A stretch of 64,000 nt of DNA from assembly GCF_002105155.1 (NCBI RefSeq), contig NW_019029043.1, positions 1 to 64,000 of the forward strand, given 5' to 3'. How positions within the stretch are numbered: position 1 is the stretch's first letter; every line of letters starts with the position of its first letter. Of this stretch, positions 1 to 11,205 are shown in pieces. Source of the DNA: Lobosporangium transversale. Lineage: Eukaryota > Mortierellomycota > Mortierellomycetes > Mortierellales > Mortierellaceae. The notes under the pieces were generated by a model. The model was not told the origin of the DNA and searched no databases. It was given only the letters and a program-made list of their open reading frames with translations. A program made the translations under genes and the position numbers.

Positions 1-1420
1 TTTTGGTTTAATAAAGCTCCCGTCTTCTTCTACGTCATAGTGATGCGTTGTGACATTAGCTTGTCTCATTTGAATAGCTAATGACTTTTTTGTTCATGCA
101 GGTCATTGAATCAGTTTCACATGTGGTCTAAATATGTTGCCCATGACAACTTTTGGACGTCATTTAATGCCAGTAAAAAAAGGACTTTTCTCTCTTTCCT
201 TTATGAACACTTGCTTCACTCTCTCTTAACTATACCTTCACAAATATGAGACCCACTCCACAAAGGAAAGTCAACGAAGCCAGGAGGTTAATGATGGGAG
301 GCATGTCTACTAGAGAAACTGCTGCTAGTGTTGGTATATCAATAGCGACGGCCACCAGGATCTATGCACATAATAAGGAGCACATGCCAGTCAATAAAGG
401 CGGTCGACCAAGGAAAGTACCTAGAGGTATCATGCAGTATCTTAAGGTGAACATGAAACGAGGTACACTCAAGTCTGCAGTTGAGGCCACCGTCAGAGCC
501 AACCAGCTCATACCAGCGGCTGTTTCTGAGACCACCGTTAGACGACGGCTCAAGGAGTTAGGATTGACAGCAAAGAGGCGTGTACATAAGCCAGCTTTAC
601 TTCGACGGCATATTAAAGCTCGTTTGCATTTTATCAAAAGTATAAGGAATGGACTCTGGAAGATTGGAAAAAGGTTATTTGGTCAGATGAATCGAAAATA
701 AACCGAATCTGCTCTGATGGCGTGCAGTGGATCTGGGACGACAACCCGGGACGCCTCACTCGCAGGTCGGTGCAAGGCACTGTCAAGTTTGGGGGTGGTA
801 ATGTTAAAGTGTGGTCATGATTCTCATGGTACGGACCTGGATACATTGCAAAGATTGACAATAATATGGACGCACAACTTTACATCAAACTACTGCAGGA
901 GGATCTACAGATGTCGCTTGATGACTGGGGCCTAACTAAAAGCGATATCGTCTTTCAGCACGACAATGACTCGAAGCACACGGCGAAGATTGTTAGGAAG
1001 TATTTGGAGTCAGTACATCTGACAGAAGAGGAAGGTACACTTCTAGAGTGGCCAGCACAATCCCCTGACCTCAACCCTATTGAACACATGTGGGCAGAAT
1101 TGGATAGGCGGCTCTCTAGGTATCCGGAGCGAGCTAAGAGCTGTGATGAACTATGGGAGCGAATATCGGTTGAATGGTACAGGATCCCAGTGGACTTCTG
1201 CCGCAAACTCATCATAGGTATCCATAAGAGACTCCAAGCTGTCAGTGATGCCCATGGTTGGAATACTATCTATTGATGTAAGGTTATGGCTCACAAAAGT
1301 ATAAAGATCTTTGGCCACCGAATGAGCACATGTGAAACTGATTCAATGACCTGAATGAACAAAAAAGTCATTAGCTTTCCAAATGAGACAAGCTAATGTC
1401 ACAACGCATTAAACCAAAGT
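1..1420 (+). mobile_element. Tc1/mariner-type DNA transposon, degraded
   Basis: Imperfect terminal inverted repeats flank a broken transposase. Positions 46-125 match the reverse complement of 1327-1407 with only a few mismatches; the inner end of each arm is the motif CACATGTG. A further outer block (about 2-12, TTTGGTTTAAT) is matched at 1408-1418. On the left it is separated from the inner block by about 33 extra bases that the right arm lacks, so one arm carries an insertion or the other a deletion. Because the left end touches the window edge, the true boundary and the TA target duplication cannot be confirmed. Confidence 0.85.
246..1276 (+). pseudogene. Tc1/mariner transposase, frameshifted with an internal stop
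   Basis: The first part (246 to about 640) encodes an N-terminal helix-turn-helix DNA-binding region. The DDE catalytic region continues in another frame from about 640 to 1276. One base appears to be missing near 636-645, and an in-frame TGA at 818-820 interrupts the region where the family usually has a tryptophan. Catalytic acidic residues are visible: WSDES around 680, QHDND around 958 and SPDLNPIE around 1061-1085. The second D and the final E are separated by 39 residues, more than the 34 of classic Tc1. The C-terminal part ends in TGA at 1274-1276. The copy cannot make a full transposase as it stands. Confidence 0.88.
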
Positions 1421-1639
1421 ATGAGTGGTGTATGCATATACGGTTTCTAGGAAAGAAAAAAAGAAATGCACATGGGAATGAATTAATGAATCAGTTTTGC
1501 ATAATAGTGTATGTAAGTTCATCTTGCCATTTATCTTTTAACTCAGTTTATAACCTTTCTCTCTTGATACTCTTCATTCTGTCCTATCTTCTTTTGTGTA
1601 TATTTTAGCCCTTAAGCTAAGATGTACAGCAAGTTTGGG

Positions 1640-1950
1640 AAAAATTAAAATTGGAATAAAATTAAACTGGAATTAAAATAATGGGATTTTAATTAACTTG
1701 GGATTGAATTAAACTGGAAAATAATTAAAGTGGGAATAAATTAAAATGGAGATAAATTAAAATGGAGATAAATTAAAGTGGAGATAAATTAAAATGGAAT
1801 TAAAATAAATCCGAAACTAATTTAAAATGGAATTAAATTAAATCCGAAACTAATTTAAATCCGAAACAAATTTAAAATGGAAGTAAATTGAATCGGACGT
1901 AAATTAAATCATACCAACTCAAATTAAATCGGAAATGAATTTTTAATCAG
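1640..1950. repeat. AT-rich degenerate tandem repeat
   Basis: Short related units of the type AATTAAAATGGA or AAATTTAAATCCGAAAC recur head to tail with many substitutions. No coding potential was seen. The stretch from the end of the transposon (1421) to 1640 shows no gene. Confidence 0.7.
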
Positions 1951-1993
1951 AAGCAAATTACAGTAGACCGCAAAAATGACTACCAATCGCACG

Positions 1994-2102
1994 CAGGGCT
2001 CCTATTCGAGACTCGAATAGGATTCGAATGCACTGTAAAATATTTTTTTCACCCTTTCATTTATGCATTCGAATTTCATTCGGGTCTCGAATAGGAGCCC
2101 TG
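1994..2102. mobile_element. hAT-type MITE (109 bp) with 8-bp target duplication
   Basis: The ends form long inverted arms, 1994-2031 and 2065-2102, starting CAGGGCTCCTATTCGA and ending in its reverse complement. The terminus CAGGG fits the known start of hAT transposons. Flanking octamers ATCGCACG (1986-1993) and ATTGCACG (2103-2110) differ at one base, as expected for an aged 8-bp hAT target duplication. No transposase is encoded, so it would be non-autonomous. The family assignment is inference from termini and duplication length. Confidence 0.62.
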
Positions 2103-2309
2103 ATTGCACGCTTTTTGACATTCATTTACCATGCTCATCTCGTTACATTGAAAAGCCATTGCTGGTGAAGGTTCTCTTGCATTTTAGCATCCCGCCATTG
2201 GTGTCATTGAATGACGCCATAGCTCTATAAGAGCCAATTGAATCATGTTCAGTCTAAATGATTACTTTTACCATTTTTATAATGAATAAAAGCTCATCTA
2301 TATACTAAA

Positions 2310-2420
2310 GTCGAAATGGTTTCTCCCTTATCGTAATAACTCGTTTCATAGATCTTTGCTCTATTATATGATATATTTCATAGATCTTGCTCTATTATAT
2401 GATATATTTCATTTCATAGT
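2310..2420. repeat. Direct repeat of about 36 bp
   Basis: The segment CTCTATTATATGATATATTT recurs with flanking CATAGATCTT copies around 2346-2412. It lies just inside the proposed left end of the Helitron and shows no coding potential. Confidence 0.6.
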
Positions 2421-2465
2421 TTCATAATTCTTGCTCTATGATACGTCCGTCCAAAATCTAAAATA

Positions 2466-2590
2466 AATTCCATTCCATTCCATTCCATTTCATTTCATTT
2501 CATTTCATGTCATTCCATTTTCATTTCATGTCATTCCATTTTCATTTCATGTCATTCCATTTTCATTTCATGTCATTCCATTTTCATGTG
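2466..2590. repeat. 21-bp minisatellite plus CATTC microsatellite
   Basis: A CATTC/CATTT run grades into about four copies of a 21-base unit built from CATTTCATG and TCATTCCATTTT. Downstream, 2600-2780 contains scattered TCAATCATG motifs, and 2856-2904 is a TAA-rich microsatellite. Between 2900 and 3670 only AT-rich sequence, a poly-T run (about 3488-3516) and a probable promoter with CTATAAAAT near 3522 were seen. Confidence 0.7.
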
Positions 2591-3670
2591 CCCTTCAGGA
2601 AATGAGCATACATACTTCAATCATCGGACCTCAATCATGTGACCCAATCATCATGTGACCTCAATCATGATTATGAGCGATCATCATGAGAGCGCAACTT
2701 TGGGCTTTACATTACAAATAATAACCAACCAGATCTCAATCATCTCAATCATCTCAATCATGATGCATTGAAAAAAAAAAATAATCAGCCTTCAATCATG
2801 GCCTGCTTCTACCATCAGCCATTGAACCATTGATGCATAAAAATAATAATAAGAATTTTATTTTATATAATAATAATAATAATAATATAGTAATAATAAT
2901 AAAACAACAATTGAGCTCCTTCAAACACTACCTATAAGCCTTGATCATATCATATGCTTTAACCTCAAACATGAATTCCTTCAAGTGTCGATACATTCAT
3001 GTGGCATGATAAAAATATATGACAGAAACATGACTGTTAGAAAACAAAGAGATTTATTTTTTAACAAATTAATTTTCATAGAGAAACATGGCTGTATGAC
3101 AATGACAATGCTCCTGTGAAATGTTTGATATTTCATATGGAACGCGCTTTTTTTCTATAAGAAACCTTCCTTCTCCACTTTAGCTCCTTTTCCCTTACAG
3201 ACAAATCTAACTTGTGCCATGAGTGCTAAGAAACATGACTATAATTAAGTCAAGAGGACCACTGCATATCGTGTTAGTTTTCTAAAATAATAATGTAGAG
3301 AAACACATTTATACATGACCTAGCCCCACGAAATGCTTAACATTTCATTCATATACGTTTTCATTTTTTAATAGAAAGACATGGCATGTGTCCACAAATG
3401 CTTGACTTCCTAGCTGTTCGTTCTTCATAGAGAGACATGGCATGCGCCCAGCAAAATGCATATTCCATACGCCTTCGTTTTCTTTAGTTTTCTTTTTTTT
3501 TTTTTTTTTTTTTTTTCTCAACTATAAAATAAAGATGAATGAACTGAACATCCACCTACAATACCATAACTCTAGCTCGCTCTGCTACATTTTTACTCAG
3601 ACCATCTCTCATAAATAATTTACACTTTCACTCAAATCATTCATATATCTCAAACTTTTTACATTTTAAC

Positions 3671-3991
3671 ATGGAGAACCACTCTGTAACAAAAGTTTAT
3701 TCGACTCATTCGACAAGAAGTCAAGCTTTGAAGAGGACTCAAGCCTCATCTTCATCTCCAGCCATCCTAGCAAGAGGCAAAAGAAAGCAAGGAGATGAAG
3801 CGAGTTCCTCACCCACCACTATAAAAAAAATCAAGACAGAGAAAAACGAAACCTCTCCTTTTGCCCCTAAGGAAGACCAAAAGGCTCGGCAAGAAGATCC
3901 GTATGAACAAGAATGGGAACAAGAGTGGGAAAGACTTGGCGACTTGGATCCATACGAGGTTGAGAGGGCATTCGCATCATTAGAGAAATAA
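3671..3991 (+). CDS. Small charged protein encoded within the Helitron, unknown function
   Basis: A 106-codon reading frame opens at the first ATG after a TATA-like CTATAAAAT about 145 bases upstream. The product is Ser/Thr-rich and basic in the first two thirds, with a KRKQ and a KKIK cluster that could act as nuclear signals. The last third is acidic, with repeated E-W-E-Q-E and D-P-Y-E motifs. No domain was recognised. It lies on the same strand as, and about 580 bases before, the Rep/helicase start, inside the proposed Helitron. It may be an accessory gene of the element or captured host sequence. A chance ORF cannot be excluded. Confidence 0.45.
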   Translation: MENHSVTKVYSTHSTRSQALKRTQASSSSPAILARGKRKQGDEASSSPTTIKKIKTEKNETSPFAPKEDQKARQEDPYEQEWEQEWERLGDLDPYEVERAFASLEK

Positions 3992-3999
3992 ACGATCTC

Positions 4000-4413
4000 C
4001 AGTCTTTTGATAATCGTTGTTACAGTGTTGATGACCTTAAGTCTATATAAAAGACTTTTAATGATAATAATAATTAAAAGGTCCTTCACTAACCTTATAT
4101 TTGATCTATCCTTTAAACCGTAACACCACAATCTTACATTTTTCGAAAGCGTTGCAGCCAATTAATTTGCTTGTAAACAAAGGGAGGATGTAGAAATCAG
4201 CCACAAATCAATTCAATCAGCGTTTTAGAATAACAATATTGAGCGAGAATAAGAATGGCTGGGTGTTGAAGGGGGCAACTTAATGAATATTTGAAAAACT
4301 AAGAAAAAAATAAGGTTATTGCACAAATTTATGCAATAAACGGTTCGAGAGATAGTTGGCATAAAAGTATTGGGTGGAGTAATGGGAAAAAAGCGGTAAA
4401 TATTATAAGGGAT

Positions 4414-4446
<33 letters not shown>

Positions 4447-4571
4447 CAGTGTTGATCCAAAATCATCATGTTTATTTTCCTTCGACAACTTCTCCATCAA
4501 AGTCAAAATATCACTTCATCCTTTATACCCAACATTTCCTTAGAAAACTCCTCTATTAAAACCAAAATATC
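4000..4571. other. Non-coding stretch before the Helitron Rep/helicase
   Basis: AT-rich sequence with a poly-A run at 4416-4445. No gene was recognised. It presumably contains the promoter and 5' untranslated region of the Rep/helicase gene. Confidence 0.4.
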
Positions 4572-7302
4572 ATGTCATCCTCTTTACCCACTACAAATGT
4601 CACACCCTGTCGTAGTTGCGGGCGCACCGATCACAAAAGATCTTCGAATACAGCATGCCCGAACTATCGGTATGTCCAAACAAACTCCATTTTATTGCTA
4701 AGCCATACAATATGATACTAAATATTGTATGTGGTATAAACGTTTACGCACTTACAAGCTTATTATCACTACTATTTTCTTCTATATATTATTATCATAT
4801 TGTACTATATATATCATTATGTACATAATAATAATACCATACACCGACCCCAGATTAGCAAATAAACCATGCAAATGCGGGAGCATTTTGCACTCAAGGA
4901 GTACACATAGTTCATGTCCTCTCAATCCAAAGAACATTCAAATCCGAGCCACTCTGCCTGAAAATAGGTAGTTAGATGAGATGGCTGAATAAATCTTAAT
5001 ATATATGAATAATATGAGTATATATATATTAATATATATTAAAAGACTATGACTATTGGATACTAACTACGTCTTTTGGTAAAATCATGGATATAGGGCT
5101 GCTGTACCGGCAGATCAATCTTCAGAAGCCCTAAATGTCCGCGAAGATATGCAACGCCGGGATCGAGCTTCCCGTCAAGAGGCAGAAACTGAGACTGATT
5201 TCCGGTAAGTACTTATTATTTTCTAAGGGCAATTTTCAATAAGGTACAAAAAAAAAAAAAAAAAAAATAAAAAAAAATTATCAGCTTTATTTTATTTCAT
5301 TCATAAATGTATATTTCAGCACCCCTCCCTATAGACACAGAGCCAGAATCAATTCAAGAGGCATCGCTTATGTCACAATAGATGAATTTCGTGAAGAGAT
5401 GGTGACTGGCAACAGCATCGATCCTGTCTCACACAGGCTTACGATTAATGAAATGACCCAATGCAGGCACTGTAAGGCGTTCTTATGGCTTGAAGAGCGT
5501 CTTAAAGCCTCCACCATCCATGAACCAGAGTTCTCGCTCTGCTGTAAGAATAACAAAATCAGGCTCCCTAAACTTCGTCCAATTCCTCAGCTACTTAACC
5601 TCATTAGTGGCAACTCTGAGGAAGCCGCCACTTCCAGTCCCACATCAGAAAGTACAACTCTTCACTTTCGTATGTTTCGATGGGCGCCAACTACGACCAT
5701 GAACTTGCGGATGCTAAAAGTGGTGTATATACATTCCGGATCAACGGAACGGTGGTTCACAAGATCGGGTCTTTGTTACCTCCAGACAATCAGCCAGCAA
5801 AATTTGCACAGATCTACTTCCTCGACCCTAATGAACAGGCTATCCGTCGGAGAGAAATATTTGATAACGATCTAAGGATAGACCTCTTAAGAAGAATTCA
5901 GCAGTGGTTGGAAGATTGCAGAAATCCGTTCGCTCAGCACTACAAAACCATCCGCGAGCGTGAGGGCGGCCATGCAGTCCTTGAGAAGAGCTTTGTTTTA
6001 AAAAGTGACCGAAGTCGCCGACAATATGATCTACCCTCCTCTTTTGAGATTGCTGCTTTGCTCCCTGGCGAAGAAAACGCGACCGATCCCAGAGATATTA
6101 TTGTCGAGAGTAAGGGCACAGGGTTGAAAAGAATCTTTGAAACACAAGATGCCTACGATCCCTTGGCATACGTTCTTCTTCATCCCCAGGGCGATCTTGG
6201 CTGGACCTATAATTGTTACCACCGACATGGGCAAGACGCTGACGCTGACAAGAGGATATCTGCACGTGAGTTCTATTCTTATCGATTGCAAGCACAACCA
6301 ATGAGCGACACAGATAACCGTTGCTACTTTTGGATGTTTGGTCGTCTCAGCCATCAATATTGCGTCGACCAAGAGTGCAAAATTATGAGCGATCGACTTC
6401 GATATATAGAAATGCATCAAGTAAAGCTTCGTGCAGATCTTTATAAGGGCATCGTTGATGCAGTCCACGATAATAATGTATCATCAGCGTCTAACATTGG
6501 CAAAAGTATCATCCTACCTTCTTCCATTACTGGAGGACCTCGTGATATGCAACAGCGATTCCAAGACTCAATGGCTATGACTCAACATGTAGGTAGGCCG
6601 GATCTATTTATTACCTTCACTTGCAATCCACAATGGCCAGAGATTCAACATGAAATTGCAAGACAGGGGTATGCTGGACAGACCCCAAATGATCGTCCCG
6701 ATCTGTTGGATAGGATATTCAAGGTCAAGCTCGAGGCTCTTATGCATGACCTTACTGAAAAATATGTCCTTGGAAAAGTTATCGGATACTGTCTTGCAAC
6801 CGAATTCCAAAAGCGAGGACTACCACACGCTCATATCCTACTGACCCTAGACGAAGAAGATAAGCCACGTACAGCTCAGGATATTGACAACATCGTTTGC
6901 GCTGAGATCCCTGACCCGCTTAGACACCCTAATTTGTACAAAACTATGATGACGACAATGATCCATGGCCCTTGCGGTCCTGGAATCAAATCTCCCTGTA
7001 TGGAGTCCAATGTCTGCACCAAGAAATACCCACGGCAACTCTTAGCGGAGTCAGTTCTAAGAGAAGATGGCTATCCGTTCTATAGGCGACGTGATACCGG
7101 GGCACATATGGTCCGCCGCAATAATATCGACTTCGCTGTCGATAATCATTGGGTTGTGCCATACAATCCTTATTTATTAACGAAGTACAACGCTCATATA
7201 AATGTCGAGATTTGTTCTTCAATCACATCAGTAAAGTATTTGTACAAGTATGTGCACAAGGGACAAGATCGTGCAAGGGTGACTGTAGTTGGAGGAAATG
7301 AT

Positions 7303-7335
<33 letters not shown>

Positions 7336-9725
7336 TTACAGTCTCACGATGAGATCAAGGAATACTGGGATGCACGCTATATCTCTGCTTGTGAATCAAT
7401 ATGGAGGATCTTTGCGTTCAAGATGTTTGATCTGTCACACACATCATACGTCTTCAAGTCCACCTCGAGGGCCATCAAAATGTTATTTTTAGTGAAGACG
7501 ACAACCTCGCCGCACTGCTTGACGAGCGAAATACCAATAGTCAGCTCATGGGATGGTTTGCTCTGAATAGGAGAGATCCTGATGCAAATGAGTATACATA
7601 CCCTCAGATACCCTTGCATTACAGATGGGAAGCTAAAAAAGGTCAGGCACCAATATGGATACCAAGAATACATGACAGGCAGGACAAGACGGTAACCCGA
7701 ATGTATGTTGTTCATCCTAAAGACCGTGAGCTTTTCTCTCTCAGAATCTTGCTTTTGCACAAAAAGGGAGCAAAAAGCTTTGAGTGTCTCCGCAAAGTGG
7801 ATGATAGGCTCTTTGGCACCTTTAGGGAAGCTGCTGTAGCGCTTGGTTATATGCAAGACGACAGCGAATGGCGAGACTGCCTTCGAGAAGCATGCCAGTT
7901 TCAATTCCCTAAAAGACTGCGTCATCTTTTCTCAATGCTCCTTTACCATTGCAACATTTCTCAACCTCGTGGTCTATGGGATGAATTTGCTTCGGCCCTT
8001 TCTGAGGACAAGCTTCATACTCTACGTCAGTCTATTAGGGATGATGATGATAATAATGATGGTGATATCCACAGGTACGACGACTTCCTCCGCCAGAGAG
8101 CTGAGAAACAAGCCCTCTATGAGATCGACAATATATTAAAAGGGATGGATTCCAGTCTAGCTGACTTTCCAGAGATGCCACAAGAGATTGAGGATTTGCA
8201 CCTACAAAACAGCAATGATCTAGAAGAGACTTTTGACCAACTTGCAACCCGAGCCCAGACCAATATTATTAAGTTTAATCAGGATCAGCTGGCTGCTTTT
8301 CTTGAGATTAAAAGAGCTGTCGGAAAAGGCAAGGATACAAAGCGATTGTTTTTCATCGATGGACCCGGAGGAACAGGAAAGACCTTTCTCTTTAATACAG
8401 CAATTGATTATATCCGTGGCATCTTAAGAAAGCAAGTCATTGTGGTAGCTTCCTCAGCAATAGCTGCATTAATCTTAAATTCGGGAAGCACTGCCCACTC
8501 TGCTTTCAAGGTCCCTATCCCTATCTACCCGAACTCGACCTGCAACATCAAGCACGGGCAAGTTATCGCAAAAAGGATCATAGAAACAGATGTGATTTTT
8601 TGGGACGAAGCTGCTATGCAGCATCGCCATGTTTGTGAGGCTGTTGATAAGACTATAAGAGATCTCACAAAGGTTGATGCGCCATTTGGCGGAAAAATTG
8701 TGGTCTTTGGAGGGGATTTCCGTCAAGTGCTTCCTGTTGTAAGAAATGGGTCAAGAGGAGATATTGTGCACGCTTGCTTGAAGAAATCAACATTCTGGAG
8801 AGATGTGAAAACGCTAAGACTCACCATAAACATGAGAATTTTACAATGCTCCTCAAATCCAGAGGCTCAAGGCTTCATTGATTACTTGCTTCGAGTAGGA
8901 AATGGAACAGAGTCTACAAGGCAGATTGGGCCAGAGAACGACTACATCAAGCTGCCTGAACAGTGTATTCTTAGCTCTACGCAGCCTGACCCTAATAACT
9001 CTGATGAAAAGCACCTCATTGCGGAGATATACCCATACTTGCAGGCTCATCCTAATCCCTCACTAAGTTACTGGGAAGGGCGCGCTATTCTATCTACACT
9101 TAATGAGGATGTCAACAAGCTCAACAATTTGGCAACAGAGATATTTTCAAGTCATACCGTTCCAAAGGTCTATCATGGGCAAGATTCCATCCCTGATATT
9201 GACGACCCAGTAGCAGCAACATACACTGTGGAATTTCTTAATTCTTTAAATCCTCCCGGAATGCCTCCCAGTATACTGCAATTAAAGATCGGTCAGCCCA
9301 TCATTCTCATAAGGAACCTGAGCCCAAAGGAAGGTCTCTGTAACGGTACGCGTCTCATTGTGCATAAACTTGGAAACAAAGTCATCGAAGCTGAAATAAT
9401 GACGGGAATATTCAAAGGAGCGATCCATTACATCCCTCGAATCAATATCAATGCAACTGATGATGGATCGTCTCCAGTCATATTCCAGCGGCGCCAATTC
9501 CCTTTGAAACCTGCCTTCGCCATGACCATCAATAAGGCTCAAGGGCAAACTCTTCAGAATGTTGGCATATACCTCCCACGGTCTGTTTTTAGTCATGGCC
9601 AGCTCTATGTGGCTCTTTCTCGCTGTACAGACCCCAAGCATTTGAAGGTACTTATCAAAGGTGATTCAAGGGATCTTTGTAAATACACGCGAAATATTGT
9701 GTACCAAGAAGTCCTTCAAGATTGA
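4572..9725 (+). pseudogene. Helitron Rep/helicase (RepHel), spliced, two frame breaks
   Basis: This is the rolling-circle replicase of the Helitron. Inferred exons are 4572-4669, 4854-4967, 5097-5204 and 5320-9725, all joined in phase; intron 2 has TACTAAC at 5071. Exons 1 and 2 each encode a small Cys/His module (CRSCGRTDH..CP and CKCGS..H..CP). Exon 4 holds the Rep region with RPDLFITFTCNP, the HUH motif in GLPHAHILL (about 6820) and the tyrosine motif KYLYKYVHKG (about 7234). It then holds a Pif1-like helicase with Walker A GPGGTGKT (about 8362), WDEAAM, FGGDFRQVLPVV and the final LSRC motif (about 9619). A one-base loss near 5621-5626 and another frame change near 7440-7457 split the coding region. 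A run of 11 glutamines interrupts Rep at about 7306. The copy is probably non-autonomous unless these are sequence errors. Confidence 0.88.
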
Positions 9726-10199
9726 AAAAAAAAAAAAAAAAAAAAGTCGCTGACATCTTCAGTCCCTGCCGCCCCTCTGTCTCTGGTCCCTACTATCCCT
9801 GTCTCTGTTGTTCCTACTGTGCCTATGCCTTGCTGTTCCCACGATATCTATATCTCCAGCTCTTACTACCCTTGCTCTATCTGTATCCATCATCACGACT
9901 CGGCCGAAATGTTATTTATTGTATATAGCTGTAAGACCAGTGTAAATTAGTGTACATGTTGTATGATCAGTGTAAATTAGCGTATCTGTATTTTAGTATA
10001 TCTTTGTAATAGTAGAAGTGTATTTGTACATCTCTGTAGAGTAAACGTCATCTGTGATACCAGTTTTTGTAATTGAAAATTTAGATTCTTCCATCTTTTC
10101 CTCTTTTTTTTTTTTTCTTTTCAAAAATTCACACACACACACAAAAAAAAAGTTCACACACACTCCTCATTCGCTCTCACACACGTACATTCATACATT
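9726..10199. other. Spacer between RepHel and the downstream Helitron gene
   Basis: A poly-A run follows the stop codon. After it comes a pyrimidine-rich stretch and a poly-T tract near 10103-10118. CA-rich sequence lies just before the next ATG. No other gene was recognised. Confidence 0.4.
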
Positions 10200-11062
10200 A
10201 TGTCTTCCACCTCCACCATTACCAAGACTTCCAAGCCTGCCAAGACTGCCAAAAGTTCTCAAGGTCGTCAGACGATCTCTGTAAAAGTACCTGTGTTGAC
10301 CCCAAATACCAGTGAAGTAAGTTTCTATTTAACTTTGAGTCTTGGGTATCAACAGAGAATCAGAGTTATAATTGACTAACACTAAGGAGAATTTGGTATC
10401 GTTCTTTTAGACAATACTTTCGCCCTCATCCTCCTCAATCGACCAATTCCCTCCTGCTTCCCAGGTAAAGGCAGCCTCTATCATAGTCATATGGTTGTAC
10501 GTGAAGACTAGACAAAGTAATAATTTTTTTTTTTTTTTTTTTTTTTTTCAATCAGTCATGTGATGATGATAGCCTTGATACAATTCCCCAATCTCAAAAG
10601 CGTTCGCTTAATTGGGACGACGACGACCAGGAACAACACGACGATCAAAACAAGCGGCGCCGCCAGACCCCCCCCAGAAACCTATCTCCCACGCACTCTT
10701 CTTCCCCTCACCAGAGTCCTCTACAGCCATCTTCCCCTTGCCAGAGCTTCCTAAAGCCATCTTCCCCACGCCAAAAATCCCCACATCCTCCTCGCTCTCG
10801 CTCTCGCTCTCCCCTTCACTCTCGACCGCTCTCTCCTACACGCCCCGTCCATCAATCAGATCGGGAAGATCAACTCTCTGTTCATTCGCTTTCACTTGAA
10901 GAAACAGTAAGCACGCCGAGAGGCACCGATGCTACCGCCCCGTGGGCTGCCCAAAACCTTCGTTTCCATGCCGCTTTATATGATCTATTGAAAAAGCGAG
11001 CCGACGCAGAAACTCTTTTGTTTGAAGAACAACAAAATGTCAATAAAAAAAAAAGACTTTAA
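10200..11062 (+). CDS. Three-exon Pro/Ser/Arg-rich protein inside the Helitron
   Basis: Inferred exons 10200-10316, 10411-10464 and 10556-11062 join in phase 0 and give 225 residues. Donors are GTAAGT and GTAAAG. Acceptors are TTTTAG and ATCAG, and a branch-like GACTAAC lies in intron 1. The first 39 residues are Lys/Ser/Thr-rich. Exon 3 begins with an acidic stretch, then an NKRRRQ basic cluster, then a Pro/Ser region with RSRSRS. It ends with a helix-like segment containing AALYDLLKKRADAE and a KKKRL tail. The domain is unknown. It starts about 475 bases after the helicase stop on the same strand and ends 140 bases before the Helitron terminus, so it probably travels with the element. The splice model is hand-made. 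Confidence 0.6.
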
Positions 11063-11170
11063 TATTTAATACCTAATAAATAAAAAAGAAACCTTTGTGT
11101 CAAAAACGTTCAATTTTATTGGAACCCCAACGAGGGTAAATGAGCCTCACGAGGCAAAGCCTAGACTGGA

Positions 11171-11205
11171 GCGACCGTGAGCGAAGCCACGGGTCGCCCG
11201 TCTAG
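11171..11205 (+). other. Helitron 3' terminal hairpin and CTAG end
   Basis: The arm GCGACCGTG (11171-11179) pairs with CACGGGTCGC (11188-11197) with one bulged G and an 8-base loop. CCGT and then CTAG follow, with T next. A second short palindrome (GCCTC-AC-GAGGC) lies at 11144-11155. Confidence 0.8.

Larger units (their letters stand above)
2297..11205 (+). mobile_element. Helitron rolling-circle transposon (about 8.9 kb)
   Basis: A Rep/helicase gene (4572-9725) identifies the element. The 3' end is well supported: an imperfect hairpin (11171-11197) is followed four bases later by CTAG (11202-11205) and then a T, the known Helitron arrangement. The 5' end is less certain. The best candidate is TCTATATACTAAAG starting at 2297 directly after an A, which fits 5'-TC insertion between A and T. 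If right, the element also contains tandem repeats near its left end and two additional genes (3671-3991 and 10200-11062). The left boundary could lie elsewhere between about 2100 and 4500. Confidence 0.7.

Noticed and set aside
7440-7566. Programmed frameshift in the Helitron Rep/helicase
   Set aside because: No slippery heptamer or structure was seen at the change of frame, and a second unrelated frame break exists near 5624. Ordinary mutation is simpler.
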